64,000 nt of DNA from Pomphorhynchus laevis. Lineage: Eukaryota > Acanthocephala > Palaeacanthocephala > Echinorhynchida > Pomphorhynchidae. The stretch covers positions 1 through 64,000 of the forward strand of contig WNNJ02000983.1 of NCBI GenBank assembly GCA_012934845.2, in the 5' to 3' direction. Below, piece after piece: positions 43,905-54,004 of this stretch. Under the pieces are notes generated by a model. The model made no database searches, was not told the origin of the DNA, and saw only the letters and a list, made by a program, of their open reading frames with translations. The number at the start of each line of letters is the position of its first letter. Position 1 is the first letter of the stretch. Both the position numbers and the translations under genes were made by a program.

Positions 43905-44002
43905 AGGAGAGGTTTATGCCTATAATAACTTGCCTACAATAACTTGTCAGTAGAACAAATCAGGTCAGATAACTGAGTCTATGTATTTTATAATACATAG
44001 AC
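43905..44002 (+). repeat. AT-rich dispersed repeat, 5' end
   Basis: TGCCTATAATAACTTGCC, AACTTGTCAGTAGAACAAAT, CAGATAACTGAGTCTATG. Adjoins the RT fragment to the right. Confidence 0.55.
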
Positions 44003-44108
44003 TGATCGTTACTTTGCCGTGCGCATCAAAGGTTGTATATCTAAGTGGTCAGCAATCACATGTGGTGTACCACAAGGCTGCGTTCTGAGTCCAATGCTTA
44101 TATATATA
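44003..44108 (+). mobile_element. CR1-like LINE (family c) RT fragment, 5' part of a split element
   Basis: Encodes TDRYFAVRIKG, CISKWSAITCGVPQGCVLSP and MLIYI. GVPQG is RT block 4 just before the catalytic site. It stops inside a TATATATA run that codes I-Y-I-Y. The matching continuation INDMIDVISSECALYADDLK is found 3.4 kb away after another TA tract (47478 onward). Confidence 0.75.
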
Positions 44109-44159
44109 TAAAATGGTGTTGCTTGATAGACTGGACTTCGATTCACGACTTTCAGTCAC

Positions 44160-44275
44160 CATGTCACTTCTAGACGACCACTTCAGCATCGAAATGATGA
44201 GTACCCGGCAACACTCAGCAGTAGAATGAGGTACACACTGGTCGTTTCGGTTGCCTGTGTGACATTGTGAATAAA
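44160..44275 (-). repeat. TA-flanked structured repeat, copy 1
   Basis: About 115 bp sharing GTCACTYCTAGACG, CGTTTCGGYTGCCT and GTGACATTGTGAA with 47235-47327. On the minus strand it contains GGCAACC-GAAA, CTGCTGA and GGTCGTC in that order, with complementary segments that co-vary between the two copies. It lies between (TA)n tracts. Nature unknown. Confidence 0.5.
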
Positions 44276-44286
44276 GGCGTTTCTTT

Positions 44287-44311
44287 ATTGCAATATATAT
44301 ATATATATATA
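44287..44311. repeat. (TA)n microsatellite
   Basis: About 10 TA repeats, immediately 5' of the CR1-like LINE piece. Confidence 0.85.
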
Positions 44312-46085
44312 CGCCAACTGAAACTTTGACCGATCCGTCTCTAATCGCCCAACATTTAGCTGATAGCTTCTTGGTACAGGCTTTGACCTCTAACAAACTG
44401 CATGACTTTAGTTGGAAGTATGTTCCGGTTGCTCATCGGTGTTGTGTTCGTCCACTCAGAGTGGATGAGGTGTTGAACGAGGTAATGAAGCTCGATTCGT
44501 TTACATCTCCGGGACCAGACAATATTGCCCCCTTCCTCGTCAAATCCCTAGCGAACGAACTGAGCAATGATTTAACTATGTTCTTCAGATACAGCTTAGA
44601 TACATCTTGGATTCCTGACAGTTGGAAGTGTGCAATTGTGGTGCCTATTCCCAAAAAGCATCCTGCTAGCTTTTGCGCGGACTTTCGGCCCATTAGCTTA
44701 ACTAGCGTATTCTGCAAACTTTTAGAATGAATCATTGCTAGTAGAATCAGGGATCATTTGGATCGTAATCACATATTGGTTGAATCTCAACATGGTTTCA
44801 GGATCGGACGTTCATGCCTTACTAACCTACTAACTGCGCGTGAAAAATGGGCTGATGCTCTGGGGCTGGGTTTCAGGTTCATACAGTATTCCTTGATTTT
44901 TCGAAAGCTTTTGATAGGGTACCACACGACGGCATAGTGTCTTTACTGTATCACTATGGACTTCATTCATATATTTGTGAGTGGGTCAGGGAATTTCTAT
45001 CGAATAGGTCTTTCCGAGTTTGTGTGGGGGGCGTGTTTTCTTATTCGGTAAATATTAATTCTGGCGTACCGCAGGGATCAGTCCTTGGCCCACTGCTCTT
45101 TATAATCTTCATTAATGATCCGCTACTCCGCTTATCATGCTCTCATCTAGCGTTTGCGGACGATCTAAAGATTTGGTCGATCATTAGAAGTCCTGCTGAT
45201 CGAGTATCGTTGCAAAATGATCTAAACTCCCTGATCAAGTGGTGCGATTCTACCGGACTACGGTTGAATGTTGATAAATGTGTCCTCATGCAGCTAGGTC
45301 GCCCTATTGAAACTCTAAGGTACTTTATTGGATATATGGTCTTAAAGGAAGTGTCTCATCATAAGGATTTAGGGATTATTGTCCATAGATCCTTGAAAAC
45401 AAAGTTGAACACCGACTTCTTTCTAGGTAAAGCTACTAGGGCGTTATATTGTATTAAAAATGCATTCCTCAGGTTAAGCTGTCACATGTTTAAGAGGTTA
45501 TTCATCTCCATCGTCAGGCCACACTTGGAGTACTGCATTCAGGCTTGTTTCCCTGTCACTAAGCAAGAACTATTAGACCTGGAGTCTATTCTTAGGCGCG
45601 GATCGAGGCTCTGTATTGGCTTAAGTGGTATTGACTTAAGTGGTATTGACTATTATGTACGTCTAAGTCGTATTGGGATGTTGTCGGTACGTGAGAGGTT
45701 CATATCCTTGGAAATGCTATGTATATGGCATATGTCGAATGATGTGGTAGGTTATCCCACCGATGTAATCACTAGGCGGGTAGATCAGTTGCGGGGACAT
45801 AGCAGAGTCTTGTATAAATTTAGATTTGGCAGATTACCAAAAGTGTATAGACTCTCAAGGAGAGGAATTAACATGTGGAATTCGTTGCCTGAGGAAGTCG
45901 TTGCAGCCCCAGTTTGAGAACGTTTAAATCACGATGCTACAAATGGATACATGAACAATGCCGCCATTCAACACTACCACTGGAATACCCTAATTAGCTA
46001 CGTTGACTGACCATTGCTTTTGTTTTATTTTTTTTATTATTTTTTTGGACTCTGCCTGAATAGCCTTTTGGCTTTGGTATGTATT
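44312..46085 (+). mobile_element. CR1-like LINE (family a), 3' part, copy A
   Basis: RT frame: SFTSPGPDNIAPFLVKSL, SWIPDSWKCAIVVPIPKKHP, DFRPISLTSVFCKLLE, HGFRIGRSCLTNLL, FLDFSKAFDRVPH, NSGVPQGSVLGPLLFIIFIN, LAFADDLKIW and the C-terminal MWNSLPEEVVAAP. It is broken by a stop after KLLE (shared with copy B) and by a one-base loss in a G-run (GCTCTGGGGCTGG) that copy B does not have. 5'-truncated before the endonuclease. The 3' UTR ends in hairpin AGCCTTTTGGCT (46062-46073) and AATAATAATAAT. Confidence 0.88.
46062..46073 (+). other. 3' UTR hairpin, CR1-like family a, copy A
   Basis: AGCC-TTTT-GGCT, 18 bases before the AAT-rich tail. Confidence 0.6.
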
Positions 46086-47130
46086 GGAATAATAATAATA
46101 TATATATTGCAAGAAGTTGTGTGCCCAGAGCTATAAAAAGGGCCGTGACCATGAACGAATTCAGGAGGATCAGAAAGATCTGTTCCAAGAATGAAGAATT
46201 TGAGAGACACGCGGAAAAATTCATCAAGGAAATGAATTGCCGTGGATACCGCAAAGTAGCTCTACGGAAACAGTTGGAGTCAGTTAGACGAATCAGTCGG
46301 ACTAAACTTCTAACCAAATTATCTAAAATTTCCAATGAATAAGGAAAGGCTTTCTATGCGACCTTGAACTACCACCCGGCATTTGAGAATTTAAACAAGG
46401 ATCTTGCCGAAGCTATAAAAGAGGTAGACCCAGTATGCCGATCCTTAATTAAGCGGCCGATAATTGGATTCAAAAGCGCACGAACAATTCAAAATATGCT
46501 TGAAAACCGACAAAACCGTCGTGAACGAGGACTTAGCAAACCATGCAATGATCGACGATGTAAGTGCTGCTTTGAAATGGCCACAACAATAACATTTACA
46601 AGTCCGGTAACATGCTTAAAATATAATGTCCGCGGACACAATAATTGCAAGAGCAAAGGACTAGTATATATGAACATGTGCAATGAATGTTCAAAGATAT
46701 ATATAGGACAGACAGGAGGACAAATGAATGTACGAGCTTTGACTCGTAGATCCGACATAAAGTATAAACGAGCGAAGAATGACGGGGCAGCTAAACACTG
46801 CATAGAAAATGAAAACCATAAGATGGAAACGATAATTATTGAGGCAAATGTTCCTGACACGGCTAAGCGTAAACAAAGGGAAATGTTTTGGATCGGACAA
46901 CTCATGGCAGACCAACAATTAAATGCCGAGCACATATATCACTTGCCGTGAATATATGAATTCCTAAATTGAATTATTTATATTTCTCTCTGTTAGTTGC
47001 ATTGAACAATTTGATTTTCATTACTATTTTTTTGTGCTAATCAGAACTGTAATTTTTTGTAGATGTACTGAAGAAGGGCAGTTAGCCCGAAAGCTTTACA
47101 AGAAATTGATCTTGGTCTTCATTTCCTGTT
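46086..47130 (+). mobile_element. Penelope-like element fragment with GIY-YIG endonuclease, copy A
   Basis: Begins where the LINE tail ends. The first part corresponds to the RT C-terminal helices (FYATLNYHPAFENL is the family's YHPxLxxL block), followed by a linker with CNDRRCKCCFEM and a GIY-YIG endonuclease: GLVYMNMCNECSKIYIGQTG, RALTRRS and the downstream HCIENENH and E residues. Palm and fingers are missing (5'-truncated). It is broken. The 3' end (about 47060-47100) has CTGAAGA, a GGGC/GCCC hairpin and GAAAG. Penelope-like elements carry RT plus GIY-YIG and sometimes hammerhead motifs in their terminal repeats. Confidence 0.8.
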
Positions 47131-47144
47131 TTTTATCTTACGAC

Positions 47145-47147
<3 letters not shown>

Positions 47148-47187
<40 letters not shown>
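47148..47187. repeat. (TA)n microsatellite
   Basis: About 40 bp of TA between the Penelope-like 3' end and the structured repeat. Confidence 0.9.
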
Positions 47188-47191
<4 letters not shown>

Positions 47192-47231
47192 AGTAAGTGT
47201 TCGAATCGAGCATATTCTTCAGTCTGCAAAC

Positions 47232-47327
47232 TCTCGTCACTCCTAGACGGTCATGTGATAGCCGGCAGCCATCGTCAGTAAGATGAACTATCACACGCCG
47301 TTTCGGCTGCCTCTGTGACATTGTGAA
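47232..47327 (-). repeat. TA-flanked structured repeat, copy 2
   Basis: Minus strand: GGCAGCC-GAAAC, then CTGACGAT-GGCTGCC, then CTATCAC, GACCGTC and TAGGAGTGAC. It is the partner of 44160-44275. Absent from duplicated unit B, where the two TA tracts are fused. Confidence 0.5.
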
Positions 47328-47382
47328 AATGCATTTCCGACATCTAGCTTAAATTGTTGGTGGCGTTAGCTCTTAAATCCAA

Positions 47383-47390
<8 letters not shown>

Positions 47391-47475
<85 letters not shown>
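47391..47475. repeat. (TA)n microsatellite inside an RT reading frame
   Basis: About 85 bp of TA. In frame it reads (IY)n and joins INDMIDVISS..., so it is an expansion of the I-Y-I-Y codons that normally precede IND in this RT. Confidence 0.8.
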
Positions 47476-47478
<3 letters not shown>

Positions 47479-48412
47479 TGATATGATTGATGTCATATCC
47501 AGTGAGTGCGCTCTATATGCCGATGATTTAAAGATTTGACGTTCAATACAAAGCTCGCACGATGTAATTGAGTTGCAACGCGACGTAGATTCAATCCCCA
47601 AATGGTGTCGTGCAAAGGGACTGGTTTTGAATCCTAACAAGTGTAGTCATATGTACATAGGTCCCATAAAAATCGTAGGGACATATGCGATAGAAGATGT
47701 AAACATCGAAAAGGTTTCATGTTTCAGTGATCTGGGCGTGATCGTAAGTGAAGATATGAAGACACGAGTCCACGTCCAATATGTCGCATTCAAATGTCGA
47801 CGTATGTTAGGTATGTTAAGACGCTCGTTTGGCCAACTTGATCCAGTTAGTTTTCGCATTGCCTACTCTGCCCTTATAAAATCGCACATGTTATACGCGT
47901 CCCCTGCAATACACCCACAGCTCCGTGGCGAATTGAAAATATACGAACGAATATTACGACAAGCAACCCATCTTGTGTCCCCAGTGCGTGGTGTCAACTA
48001 TATCCAGAGTCTGGCATTGTTGAATGTACACACTGTTGAACGTTCGCTGTCTGACGCCGACCTAGTGTATGTATGGCGGTCACTGTCTATACCTGGACAT
48101 GTTTCGAAGTCTATGTTTACAATTCGTCCGCCGGGTCGACTACGAGGTCACAGACTTATGATAAAGCGCAGGTCCATCCCTAAACAAATTGTGTTACGAT
48201 AAGTGATAGCATTGTTGACCTGTGGAACAATCTTCATGCATCGACAATCGACAGCGGTTCCGTCCAGAAGTTCAAGGCAATTATTTAATCACGATAATGA
48301 GGTTTCACCTTTTATTTCTTTATTTTCTGTTTTTTTTTATGTTTTGAGCTATGTGATCCAGCCAATTTGAGCTTATGCTCATGGGCTGTTGTAACAATAA
48401 TAAGATATATAA
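47476..48412 (+). mobile_element. CR1-like LINE (family c), 3' part, copy A
   Basis: INDMIDVISSECALYADDLK (catalytic YADD), then RDVDSIPKWCRAKGLVLNPN, CFSDLGVIVSEDMK, FRIAYSALIKSHMLYASPAI and the C-terminal LRGHRLMIKRRSIP. A stop follows YADDLKI. The 3' UTR carries hairpin GAGC-TTAT-GCTC (48369-48380) before AACAATAATAAG. The upstream half is at 44003-44108. Confidence 0.82.
48369..48380 (+). other. 3' UTR hairpin, CR1-like family c, copy A
   Basis: GAGC-TTAT-GCTC, about 20 bases before the AATAATAAG tail. Confidence 0.6.
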
Positions 48413-48435
48413 ATAAGATATATTTATAAGATATA

Positions 48436-48900
48436 TATGCCACATGCCTATAATAACTTGTTAGTGGAACAAATCAGGTCAGATAACTGAGTCTATGTAT
48501 TTTATAAGATATAAATAAAATTAAAGGTAAATAATAAATAATTATGTAAGATTTTATACAATTTATTCTTATATAAAGTTAAAATTTAAAATTAAAATCT
48601 AAAATAAAAGTCCATATTTATGAATTGGTTAATAAATAGTTACATAGAATTGTTATGTTATGATCAGATCAGATAACTGAGTCTACGTATTTTGATTTAT
48701 TTTTATAAATCAAAAATAAAGATAAATAATTATAAATAATAACTAATAATAAAAAAATTTATAGAATTTATATTGATATCAAATTAAAATTTAAAATTGA
48801 AATTTCAAATAGAAGTCGATTTTTCATAATTCAACAATACAAAATATACGATGTATCCGGATATGGAATAGAGGTTATCAGGAGGAGCTGTCGACACTGT
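48436..48900 (+). repeat. AT-rich dispersed repeat, two copies
   Basis: First: CATGCCTATAATAACTTG, CAGATAACTGAGTCTATG, AT-rich middle, TTATGAATTGGTTAATAAAT. Second: GATCAGATCAGATAACTGAG, TCTACGTATTTTG, then GATGTATCCGGATATGGAAT and GAGGTTATCAGGAGGAGC. Confidence 0.6.
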
Positions 48901-49541
48901 AGACCAATGAACAGTGTCGCTTAAATTCGAATTTAATTGACAGTCGATTGATTACGCTTGATAGATTTGGATAAAAGTTCTCGCTTAAAAATTTATCAGA
49001 TCTGTTAACTGAGTATAAATGTTTTGTACTGTATAAATTTAAATATAAATATTATATTTAAATATTATATTTTATATTTAATATTTTCATAAATATTTTC
49101 TAGTTTTGTTTATTCTATAAAGGTGGCATTAAGAACGACGTGGAAAAAACTTTGGAAAACATACAAAAATAAAACCCTGCAAGAACTATGAAGCGTTGTA
49201 AATACAAAAAATAACGTGTTCAACTATCACGCATCTTTTATTTCATATTTTGATAATAGGAATCGACTCGATCATCAATAAGTTTAACGAAAATTCAATG
49301 GGATCAGTAATATCCCATATATTGAAGTATATGATCTCTCTGGGGTGTCATTTATGAATCTGTTAAACAGCTAGGAACCAATTAGATGCAAAAATTGGTT
49401 GACCACACCCAAGAACAGTTAGATCTAAATGTGAATTAACAACCTTTTGAAAACATTAATAATTTATATCAAACTAATTAGAAATAAAATTCTACAACCG
49501 TTTAACGGAGGATCGTAAATAACTTATCACTGAAAATATAT
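48901..49541. other. No gene seen
   Basis: AT-rich sequence after the dispersed repeat, up to the tail of the minus-strand CR1-like LINE. Nothing recognised. Confidence 0.45.
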
Positions 49542-49572
49542 TATTATTATTATTATTATCAAGTTCAGACTT

Positions 49573-49584
49573 AGCCATAAGGCT
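49573..49584 (-). other. 3' UTR hairpin, CR1-like family b
   Basis: On the minus strand AGCC-TTAT-GGCT followed by AAGTCTGAACTTGATAATAA. Confidence 0.6.
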
Positions 49585-49614
49585 TTAAGCCGATCACACA
49601 ATACAGAAAAAAGA

Positions 49615-52581
49615 TCAACCAAATGGGTAGGTTAGAAAAGGTGACAAATCAGCCTGGACGTATATCCAACGTCGAACCCTGTTTTTGAAAGCGAGGAAAT
49701 TGGTGATGGCAGCGATAGGTTCAGGCAAACTATTCCAAACATCTACTGCCCGTTCAGACAGTCTGTAAAATTTTCGCAGCTTACCCGGTAATTTTTTAAA
49801 AAGCATCTTACAATGGCCTCGCAATCTCGAATTATCTCGAAATCTAACTACACCCAAAGGAAAGCCATCAGCTGAATGTACAATTTTCCAAAGTGTAATC
49901 AGATCAAGAAAAAGATACCGATACCTCACTGATAAAACGTTCAAACATCTTAATCTTGAAATAAAGCTTCCTTGACAACACATCCGAGAAGCTCGTCTCA
50001 TTACACTTTCCAAGTTATTCAACTCACTCCTGGTCGTTGGAAAGGTTGCCTGTACACAATACTCAAGATGTGGTCTTACTATGGCACAATAAAGTTTGGC
50101 GAAGATTTGCGGCGATAATTTTGCAAAAGTCATTTTTATGCAGTATAAGGCACGTATCGCTTTTAACCGCGCGTGATCACTATTTGCTCTTGTCTTTAGC
50201 GATTCGTGAATTATCACTCCCAGGTCGGGATGTTCTGAGACTCGCTTGATTGAGTGTCCATTTATTTTGTAATCGAAATGAGTTTTATCTCTACCCAATC
50301 TGATCCATACACATTTTGTCGCGTTGAGTATCAAGCCAGTGATATTACACCAAGTCCCGATACGGTTAAGGTCACATTGTAAAAATTCACAATCCGCCTC
50401 GTTTTGGGTTGTTGCCCATATTTTAACATCGTCAGCAAATGCCAGGTGAGGACACTTTAACCTTAGGAGTAGGTCATTCAAAAAGATGATAAAGAGAAGT
50501 GGACCTAGGACCGTGCCCTGAGGAACACCCGAATGAACACGTCGAGCTGTTGACAAAACTTCATCTAATCGCACAACGAATGATCGATCCTCGAGAAATG
50601 TCTTAATCCAGTTGCAAATTGTCGTAGGTACACCGTAATGACGTAGTAGTGAATCTAAACCAGCATGTGGAACTCTATCAAAGGCCTTAGAGAAATCAAG
50701 AAATATTATATCAACTGTAAGACCCGAACTAAGAGCAGCTACCCAATGTTCGCGAGCATTCAACAGATTAGTTAGGCACGAGCGACCAGGTCGGAAGCCG
50801 TGCTGAGAATCATCAAGAATTTGATATAAATTTAGATGTTCACGTATTCTCTTCGCAATGAGTCTCTCCATAATTTTAGAAATAACACTGGTAAGACTAA
50901 TTGGTCTAAAATCTGAACAAGTTAGTGCCAACTGTTTCTTTGGAATAGGTACAACAATTGCCCTTTTCCAATCATCAGGAATCCACGAATACTGTAAGCT
51001 TCGATGAAATAGAGACGTAAGGCTTGGAGCAATAATGTGCGACAGAGTACGCAAAAGAAAAGGGGATACACCATCTGGTCCTGCAGAGCCAAAACTATTT
51101 AATTTATGGAGTTCAGACTGAACTTCTATGACATTAATAGGAGATATTGGTAAGTTAGATTGTAAGTTGGGCGGGTACTGTATCTGGTCAATATTCGATT
51201 GCGAGGATGGAGATACTACAAAACTGCTTGCAAGAGCTTCCACAATAGCCTCCTTGTCAACTACATCACCACTTTCTAAACGTACACAATTAATCGTAGA
51301 AGGTAGGATTCGACGATGTCTAACGTATGCCCAAAAACGTTTAGGTGACCTGTTAATGTCAGAAGCAATACCCTCTTCAAATGTTTTTCTTTTTGAGCGT
51401 TTTAGTTGGTTGCATAGATTGCGAAGAGTTTTGTACTCACGGTGCGTAACAGTGTTACGTTGAGAGATTCGCCATAATCGATTTCTTTCCTTTATCGTAG
51501 TCTCCAACTCATTGTCGAACCACAATGGCGTTGTCGTCTTGTAAGCCCTATTTCTTATTGGTGCAAACGTATCCGAAATGGTTATGAGGTTACTGGTCAC
51601 TAACGATAAATGATCATCAATTGGAAGATCAGCAGATCCGAAGTTCAGCTGATGACTATAGAGTTGGAGATCTTCCACATTTACTCGATTCCAATTACGC
51701 TTTCCGATGCCACTGCACTTAGATCGTCGTTGTAAAGTGTGAGCAATCTGTACTGAAATCACACAATGGTCACTGGTTCCTAAAGGAGACTCGAAATCAA
51801 CTCTGATTACATCTTCAATGCGCTTGGTAAACCCAAGATCTAATATTGTCTCTGGTTGAGACGATATACATGTTGGCTGATTAATATGTTGGATCAGGAG
51901 AAGCTCTGCCAGCAAGAATTCAGCAAGCTCGCAGTTTTCGACATTATAGTAATACCGGTTGTTACTAATCCAGTTAACTTGAGGAAGATTAAAATCCCCA
52001 ATAAGGAAGAAATAATTTGAGGAGCAGAATGATCTTAACTGATTTTTCAGAAGATCTAACTGTGTATGAACTGAGGGTGATCTGTATACGACGCAGATAT
52101 CTATTGAACAATGAGTATCATTGACGCAGAATGACAATAACTCGAATGAATAGTGATCATCGCACAATTCAGTAATCTTCGTAATTGATAAGGTGTTTTT
52201 AATATAAGCAGCAACACCCCCGCCACGACGACCTGCAACTCTATCTGCTCTCAAAAGTCGATACCCAGAGATAGCCATAAGGTCATCATTAATTTGATAA
52301 TGAAGCCATGACTCAGAAATGCAAAACACGTCAAAATCTTTAAAAGATATAAACTGCTGCACTTCAGACAATTGAGCAGGTAAGCTTCTGATATTGGAGT
52401 AACCTACCACCAGAGGACATTCATTATTACATATTCTCTCTGAACAATTAGATGGCAACTTCCTTTCCAAACATATATCCACTAGATGTCCAATCATGGC
52501 GTTGTAAGGTCTAGAGAAAGATTGATCGATCTCCATCGAACTGCAGGACGCCACCTCACAACCCGAAAATTTCGAATGCAC
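49615..52581 (-). CDS. CR1-like LINE ORF2, intact endonuclease-reverse transcriptase
   Basis: 988 codons without a break. APE endonuclease in roughly the first 290 residues: VVGYSNIRSLPAQ, FCISESWLH, GGGVAAYIK, CVVYRSPS, FLIGDFNLPQVNW, LDLGF and SDHCVISV carry the expected N, E, Y, D-N, D and S-D-H residues. RT follows: SFGSAGPDGVSPFLLR, WIPDDWKRAIVVPIPKKQ, DFRPISLTSVISKIMERLI, HGFRPGRSCLTNLL, FLDFSKAFDRVPH, SGVPQGTVLGPLLFIIFLND, catalytic LAFADDVKIW, PDLGVIIHESLK, and C-terminal DVWNSLPEPIAAI. The length matches complete CR1 ORF2 proteins. It overlaps the 3' end of ORF1 by 88 bases in another frame. All catalytic blocks look usable, so the element may be or recently was active. Confidence 0.93.
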   Translation of the reverse strand: MHSKFSGCEVASCSSMEIDQSFSRPYNAMIGHLVDICLERKLPSNCSERICNNECPLVVGYSNIRSLPAQLSEVQQFISFKDFDVFCISESWLHYQINDDLMAISGYRLLRADRVAGRRGGGVAAYIKNTLSITKITELCDDHYSFELLSFCVNDTHCSIDICVVYRSPSVHTQLDLLKNQLRSFCSSNYFFLIGDFNLPQVNWISNNRYYYNVENCELAEFLLAELLLIQHINQPTCISSQPETILDLGFTKRIEDVIRVDFESPLGTSDHCVISVQIAHTLQRRSKCSGIGKRNWNRVNVEDLQLYSHQLNFGSADLPIDDHLSLVTSNLITISDTFAPIRNRAYKTTTPLWFDNELETTIKERNRLWRISQRNTVTHREYKTLRNLCNQLKRSKRKTFEEGIASDINRSPKRFWAYVRHRRILPSTINCVRLESGDVVDKEAIVEALASSFVVSPSSQSNIDQIQYPPNLQSNLPISPINVIEVQSELHKLNSFGSAGPDGVSPFLLRTLSHIIAPSLTSLFHRSLQYSWIPDDWKRAIVVPIPKKQLALTCSDFRPISLTSVISKIMERLIAKRIREHLNLYQILDDSQHGFRPGRSCLTNLLNAREHWVAALSSGLTVDIIFLDFSKAFDRVPHAGLDSLLRHYGVPTTICNWIKTFLEDRSFVVRLDEVLSTARRVHSGVPQGTVLGPLLFIIFLNDLLLRLKCPHLAFADDVKIWATTQNEADCEFLQCDLNRIGTWCNITGLILNATKCVWIRLGRDKTHFDYKINGHSIKRVSEHPDLGVIIHESLKTRANSDHARLKAIRALYCIKMTFAKLSPQIFAKLYCAIVRPHLEYCVQATFPTTRSELNNLESVMRRASRMCCQGSFISRLRCLNVLSVRYRYLFLDLITLWKIVHSADGFPLGVVRFRDNSRLRGHCKMLFKKLPGKLRKFYRLSERAVDVWNSLPEPIAAITNFLAFKNRVRRWIYVQADLSPFLTYPFG

Positions 52582-53868
52582 AGATTCGATTCACCGTTTT
52601 GCAGCCTGTAATGAAGTTCCGCCTTGATATCCTTCAATTTTTGCCTGTCTTCGAGAGAAAGATCACGTAAAATTCGTATTTTGTTACCTTTAAGTCGATA
52701 ACCACGGTCTAAAAGACACTTTGCTTGCTCTGCCGATCCTAACACAACCTTTAGCAATCGTGATCTATCGTTTTTCTTACCCAACCTATAGAGCTGCCTT
52801 ACTAAAATAGACGATGCGACCTCTTCCTCACCTTTTTCGAGCAAATTAGAAAAGAACACACGTAAACCGGCAATATCATCATCAAGCCGCTCCTGTGCAC
52901 TTGAGGCTGATGACTCATCTAAACCCCAAATAAGTATGTTACAGCCCCTATTTAATGTATGATTGCGATCTGTGTGACTTTTATTATCAAAATACGTTTT
53001 TTTTGCTGAAAGAATCGCTGCCGTCACCACCCTCATCCGGTTTGCTTCTTGCGTCTCGCCCTTGTTCCATCTCATTTGAACAAATACACTTGAAAGCTGA
53101 GTGAACATTATCTATATCGACGTCTGTATCATTGTGTGAAGCTCGTTCATCGGTGACTCCAGTTATACCGATTTCATTGCGATTATCATTAATCACCGAT
53201 ATAGACGATACTTCGTAATTGTCCGATACCTTCAAAGCATCATTGTCCAGCGACACCGACGGCTCACCACTAACAACCGATATTGACGACGCACTATTGC
53301 CTTCAAATTTCTTACTCAACGTTTGCATCACGCGTGAATTTGGATGACCTTTTTTCCAGATACGGGATGAACTTGGTATTTCGCTATTTGTATTTTTAGT
53401 GTTCTGAACGTGAAACTCTTGAATGGGTATATCTTTATAGGTATCTGATTCGCCAGAACTTTGTACTTCCCGATCGATGCAACTTTTTGAATATGTGTTC
53501 CTTTCCGAAGCATTTGTAGATATTTTCTCGTCACAATGGCCCTTCAAATGAATTAGCAAAGATGCGCAGCAGTACCCACAGTAAAATGATTTATTCGATA
53601 GCGCAGATTTCTTTTCCTCCGGAAACGATACACTTGTCCACACACTACAATCTTCACTAGAACATTGAATCTGATGATCCACAAACTTTGTTGCAATAGC
53701 TCGCTTTGTAGTCTTCCTCTGTTTGACCATGATGTTTGATATTGGTTCTTCGGTATAATTGTCTGTGTCGAATTTGTATTTGTATGTTATTTTATTGTAA
53801 GATGTTGTAATTGTAATTTGTGTTTGTTTATCAGAAACTGTAATTTGTGTATGTTTATCAGAAACCAA
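52494..53868 (-). CDS. CR1-like LINE ORF1 (zinc-finger plus RRM-like), in two overlapping frames
   Basis: The first frame (53868-52987, 293 codons) has a Cys-rich finger CSSEDCSVWTSVSF...FYCGYCC, then long Ser/Asn-rich disordered sequence. The second frame (53108-52494) has CNILIWGLDES, LVRQLYRLGKKNDRSRLLKV, LLDRGYRLKGNKIRI and DLSLEDRQKLKDIKAELHYR, the RRM-like and C-terminal parts of a LINE ORF1. The switch falls at a run of eight A on the minus strand, where one base more or less joins the frames. It is either a single recent slip, a sequencing error, or ribosomal slippage. A product would bind element RNA. Confidence 0.7.
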
Positions 53869-54004
53869 ATTTTTTAAGGTGATTAAAATAATAAAATTAT
53901 AGATTAAATATAGATTAAAATAATAAAATTAATTTATTTCAGATTACTACTACATAATGCGGACACTTACAGTGATATAAATGTTTTTGTACACAATGAA
54001 TTAC

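Larger units (their letters stand above)
44652..49495. repeat. Duplicated nest, unit A
   Basis: The whole stretch from CAAAAAGCATCCTGCTAGC to AATAAAATTCTAC recurs at 54116-58544 in the same orientation with very few substitutions. Unit A contains two segments missing from B: the DNA between the two TA tracts, and about 145 bp near 49180-49320. Confidence 0.92.
49542..53940 (-). mobile_element. CR1-like LINE (family b), nearly full length
   Basis: The element runs on the minus strand: leader, ORF1, ORF2, short 3' UTR and an (ATA)n tail at 49542-49560. Hairpin AGCC-TTAT-GGCT (minus strand, plus coordinates 49573-49584) lies 12 bases before the tail. ORF2 is intact. The 5' boundary is estimated from where ORF1's leader gives way to AT-rich DNA. 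Best preserved retrotransposon of the window. Confidence 0.85.

Noticed and set aside
46489-46935. 148-codon minus-strand frame, also at 55954-56400.
   Set aside because: Exact antisense of the GIY-YIG region of the Penelope-like fragment. It has no independent support.
47235-47327. HDV-like double pseudoknot for the TA-flanked repeat.
   Set aside because: The first two helices cross as in HDV, but there is no P3/P4 arrangement and no CNRA segment before the last strand.
47354-47539. Open frame consisting mostly of Tyr-Ile repeats.
   Set aside because: It is the (TA)n microsatellite read as IYIYIY, not a protein.
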